From Anaerolineaceae bacterium UBA6105 (GTDB lineage: Bacteria > Chloroflexota > Anaerolineae > Anaerolineales > Anaerolineaceae), in the NCBI GenBank assembly GCA_002423495.1, contig DIWN01000036.1, positions 1 to 24,637 of the forward strand: a stretch of 24,637 nucleotides of DNA. Direction: 5' to 3'. The stretch's first letter is position 1; each line of letters starts with the position of its first letter. A program made the position numbers and the translations under genes. Shown piece by piece: positions 22,159-24,637 of the stretch. Below the pieces are notes generated by a model, which searched no databases, was not told where the DNA came from, and was given only the letters and a program-made list of their open reading frames with translations.

Positions 22159-23574
22159 TCAGAGGATTTCGCCCGCCTGGCGGTGGACAAAACGCCCTCC
22201 ACCGGCTTTACCAAGCCAATTTTGATTGTCAACAATCAAGCTGCCGCGCAAGAATACTTTAACCGGGTAACCGCGCAGCTTCCAGCCTTCATAAAGGTTA
22301 TAGTCTGTGCGGTGATGCGCCCAGGCAAGACCGTAGTTTAACTCTTTTTCCGGGTTCCACAAGGCAATATCGGCATCGGATCCGACAGCAAGCGTGCCCT
22401 TTTTGGGGTAGAGCCCAAAGATTTTGGCAGGGTTGGTGGCGGTCAATTCCACGAAGCGGTTCGGGCTGATGCGCCCGGTGTTGACAGCATGGGTCCAGAA
22501 AACTGGCAGGCGGTCAGCGACCCCTGGAAGACCATTGGGGATGAGCGTGAAGTTCTCCTCTCCCAGTTCCTTGCCCGGGATGGCAATCTCCCTGCCTTCA
22601 TAGAGGATCGGTTGCCTGCCGTTGTAGAAGAAGGGGCAGTGATCGGTGGCGAGCACCTGGATGGTGCCATTCTCGAGCCCTTGCCAGAGCCCTTGCTGGT
22701 CTGAAGCCTTGCGCATAGGCGGAGAACAGATCCATTTTGCGCCATCAGGACGCTTAAGGTCCTCTTCAGTGAAGAATAGATACTGTGGGCAGGTTTCTCC
22801 CATGGCGGGGATGCCGTGTTTGCGGGCATAAGCCAGCTGATCCACCTCGCCAGAAACGTTCATGTGGACGAGATAGAGAGGCGAATCTGCCTGGGCTGCC
22901 AGGGCTGCCGCGCGCAGGCTGGCTTCCACTTCACCCCAGGCTGGGCGGGTAAGGGCGTGATTGATGGGAGCAGTTTTGCCAGCCGCCAGGGCTTCCGCCA
23001 CCAGGATGTCGATCACATCGCCATTTTCAGCATGCACCATCGTGAGAAGATTATTTTTTCCACCAATGCGCATTACTTTGAAAATATTGCCGTCATCCAA
23101 GCGAAGCCGGCCGTTGTAGGCAGTGAAAACCTTCATACTGGTGACACCCATCCGGGGCAGGTCAGGGAGTTCCTCTGCCACCTGCTCATCGAAATGGGAG
23201 ATGTTCATATGAAAACTATAATCAATGCTGGTTTTAGGATCCGCCATGGCGCGATGCCTGGCAATATTATCTGCCAGACTGACAGGTTCCTGGGAAACAA
23301 AATCGATCATGGTGGTCGTGCCGCCAAAGGCAGCCGCTTTTCCGCCAGTGTAATGGTCATCCGTGGAGATTGTGTCAAACATCGGCAATTCAAGGTGCAC
23401 ATGAGGGTCCACGCCACCGGGAAGGACCAGCAGTCCGCTGGCATCGACAAGTGTCGCTTCCGGGTCTTCGATGTTTTGGTCAATCCGGCGGATAATCTCA
23501 TCCTCCAGCAAGACATCTGCTTTGAGGGTCTTTTCCGCGGTTATCAGAGTTCCGTTTTTGATAAGCGTTTTCAT
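22159..23574 (-). CDS. Dihydropyrimidinase/D-hydantoinase-like cyclic amidohydrolase
   Basis: The 471-residue enzyme has the full dihydropyrimidinase metal site: H58 and H60 (DPHVHLE), carboxylated lysine K148 (SMKVFTAY), H181 (MVHAEN), H237 (YLVHMN) and D311 (ATDHCPF). Y153 in TAYNG corresponds to the tyrosine of the stereochemistry gate loop, and NFTLIPNGLPG near the substrate site is typical. The family hydrolyses cyclic amides such as dihydrouracil and 5-substituted hydantoins in the cytosol. The true substrate is not known here; no N-carbamoyl hydrolase is visible. GAGG overlaps the stop of the 188-residue gene seven bases upstream, so the genes are co-translated. Confidence 0.92.
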   Translation of the reverse strand: MKTLIKNGTLITAEKTLKADVLLEDEIIRRIDQNIEDPEATLVDASGLLVLPGGVDPHVHLELPMFDTISTDDHYTGGKAAAFGGTTTMIDFVSQEPVSLADNIARHRAMADPKTSIDYSFHMNISHFDEQVAEELPDLPRMGVTSMKVFTAYNGRLRLDDGNIFKVMRIGGKNNLLTMVHAENGDVIDILVAEALAAGKTAPINHALTRPAWGEVEASLRAAALAAQADSPLYLVHMNVSGEVDQLAYARKHGIPAMGETCPQYLFFTEEDLKRPDGAKWICSPPMRKASDQQGLWQGLENGTIQVLATDHCPFFYNGRQPILYEGREIAIPGKELGEENFTLIPNGLPGVADRLPVFWTHAVNTGRISPNRFVELTATNPAKIFGLYPKKGTLAVGSDADIALWNPEKELNYGLAWAHHRTDYNLYEGWKLRGYPVKVFLRGSLIVDNQNWLGKAGGGRFVHRQAGEIL

Positions 23575-23581
23575 TAAAGCC

Positions 23582-24148
23582 TCACTTTGCTGCCGTGGTG
23601 ATGCCGCTTAATAGAGCCAGCAGTGCCGGGTCCAGGGGGATTTCTGGCAGGGGAGCAGCCTGATAGGAGTCGCCGCGTGAAGCACGTTCGCGCAGGGCTG
23701 CCCAGAGGACAGGACGCTCCTGGTCATGCACAGGTAGGTCGCTCAGTTCTTTGGCGTCCCTGACATGCCGCATGGTCGTGTAGAAAAAAGTCACCCTTTT
23801 CCAGCTGCCGGCAGGAATTGGTTTGGGCATCTCGATCAGGCCGCCCAACTGCAGCTTGAAATATTCTTCATTAGCCCGGGGATGGTCTGGTTGGTCGCGA
23901 AACAGTTGCTGGCGGGTGGTCAGCTCGTGCCCGACGATGGGAGCAAGCCATTTGATTTGCCAGCGTTCCGTGGCATCGAAGCTGCCAGTCTGATAGAGTG
24001 CCAGGTAATCGACAGCAATTACCTTTGGGGCGGATTTAAGCGGAATACGATACCAGCCCAGGAGGCGGGCAATCTCAAGATCCCTTTGGTTTGGGATGAT
24101 TGCCACCAAAACAAGGCTGGTATCGTCAATAGCATCAAACGTGCTCAA
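23582..24148 (-). CDS. Conserved-looking protein of unknown function, 188 residues
   Basis: I do not recognise a named family. The protein is soluble, without signal or membrane segment. Motif-like stretches that look conserved are LVAIIPNQRDLEIARLLGWY followed by RIPLKSAPK (residues ~14-42), YLALYQTG (~48-55), RDQPDHPRANEEYFKLQLGG (~84-103) and RVTFFYTT (~118-125). The HPRAxxxYxKLQ block with its neighbouring WYRIP motif would be a good search seed. The start is a TTG at 24148, chosen because AAAGGAG lies four bases upstream and no other start is near. It sits 9 bases after the PLP-enzyme gene and 7 before the hydantoinase, clearly within one operon. Confidence 0.75.
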   Translation of the reverse strand: MSTFDAIDDTSLVLVAIIPNQRDLEIARLLGWYRIPLKSAPKVIAVDYLALYQTGSFDATERWQIKWLAPIVGHELTTRQQLFRDQPDHPRANEEYFKLQLGGLIEMPKPIPAGSWKRVTFFYTTMRHVRDAKELSDLPVHDQERPVLWAALRERASRGDSYQAAPLPEIPLDPALLALLSGITTAAK

Positions 24149-24157
24149 ATGGCTCCT

Positions 24158-24637
24158 TTAGAGCTCAACTTTCGCTTTGTGGTTGAACTCCTCGATCAGG
24201 GCATCGATTTCAGGCTGTTGAGCCTGAATCTCGAGCCAGTAGTCCGGGTTGTACCATTGGTCCATGATTTCTTCATAAGTGCGTCCCTGCTGCTCAACCC
24301 AGGTGTAATACTTCAGGTTGTGGATGCGCTTGCGGTCCCAATAGCCAAGTTCTTCAATATAATCTGTAGTTACGGCTTTCAGGTAGCGGGCTTCATCGGC
24401 AATGGCGTTTTCTTTACTATACTGTCCAAATTCTTCATGCATTTCGGTCAAACGGCTCTGATAGAGTTCCATCGAGTCGGTAAGAACGGTGAGAACAAGA
24501 TCATTCTCATTCAGTTCGTTGAACTTGGCAAATTTGATAGCTGTCAACAGGTTGGAAATACTTGAGAAGCCAAGCAGATCAAGCTGGTTAACAAAGGCTT
24601 CTTCAAAGCCAGCGTCGATCAAATGTTGTTTACCTTC
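24158..24637 (-). CDS. PLP-dependent fold-type II enzyme, C-terminal part
   Basis: The frame is open at the window end, so the N-terminal part with the PLP lysine lies outside; 159 residues are visible. The part starting GKQHLIDAGFEE, followed by GFSSISNLLTAIKFAKF and LTVLTDSMELYQSR, resembles the C-terminal part of tryptophan synthase beta/cysteine synthase-like enzymes, where a Ser-containing glycine-rich stretch holds the pyridine nitrogen. The tail YWDRKRIHNLKYYTWVEQQG is a signature I associate with an uncharacterised PLP lyase group. Reaction unknown. It heads the visible part of the hydantoinase/membrane operon. The TTG at 24622 is not the real start. Confidence 0.65.
   Translation of the reverse strand, partial: EGKQHLIDAGFEEAFVNQLDLLGFSSISNLLTAIKFAKFNELNENDLVLTVLTDSMELYQSRLTEMHEEFGQYSKENAIADEARYLKAVTTDYIEELGYWDRKRIHNLKYYTWVEQQGRTYEEIMDQWYNPDYWLEIQAQQPEIDALIEEFNHKAKVEL

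Overview
The window looks like chromosomal DNA of a Chloroflexota bacterium, most likely Anaerolineae. That is an impression from protein wording and gene content (LOTUS/NYN protein, DUF2804, coiled-coil protein next to selB, hydantoinase next to complex-I-like membrane genes), not a measured placement. Coding density is high and most genes sit in short minus-strand operons. There are no transposases, integrases, CRISPR arrays or phage genes.

Layout. 1-1540: the 3' end of a NYN/LOTUS protein, its terminator, then a DUF2804 gene with its own promoter. 1547-1742: two tRNA-Ser genes (GCU and UGA) on the minus strand sharing one promoter and one bidirectional terminator. 1839-4997 (minus): a membrane protein with a degenerate VWA-like ectodomain and a degenerate FHA domain, a Cof-type HAD phosphatase and a small GNAT protein. 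5100-8083 (plus): a copper-resistance unit made of a cop-box operator, a CopY repressor and a CopA Cu(I) ATPase. 8154-11504 (minus): a purine salvage operon xpt-guaA-MFS transporter. 11646-12449 (minus): a PhzF-family enzyme. 12537-13079: a gene-free stretch of about 540 bp with remarkable inverted-repeat structure. 13116-14315 (plus): a secreted L,D-transpeptidase, apparently on a leaderless mRNA. 14391-18437 (minus): coiled-coil protein, selB and a short SerA-type dehydrogenase. 18495-24637 (minus): a long operon of a PLP enzyme (cut by the window end), an unrecognised 188-residue protein, a dihydropyrimidinase-like hydrolase and three complex-I/hydrogenase-4-like membrane subunits joined by ATGA overlaps.

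Two things stand out. First, 12669-12855 folds on paper into a compact four-way junction: a closing stem of 10 perfect pairs encloses three perfect hairpins with almost no unpaired junction bases. The block is bracketed by a 16-bp direct repeat and followed by two more hairpins. I do not recognise it as a known RNA class, so it may be a new structured RNA or a small mobile element. Second, the three-gene membrane module has lost lysines that are central to proton transfer in NuoL/M/N-type subunits, and no catalytic arm is present nearby. It may be an undescribed relative of the complex I/Mrp/hydrogenase-4 membrane domain, linked to a hydantoinase and a PLP enzyme.
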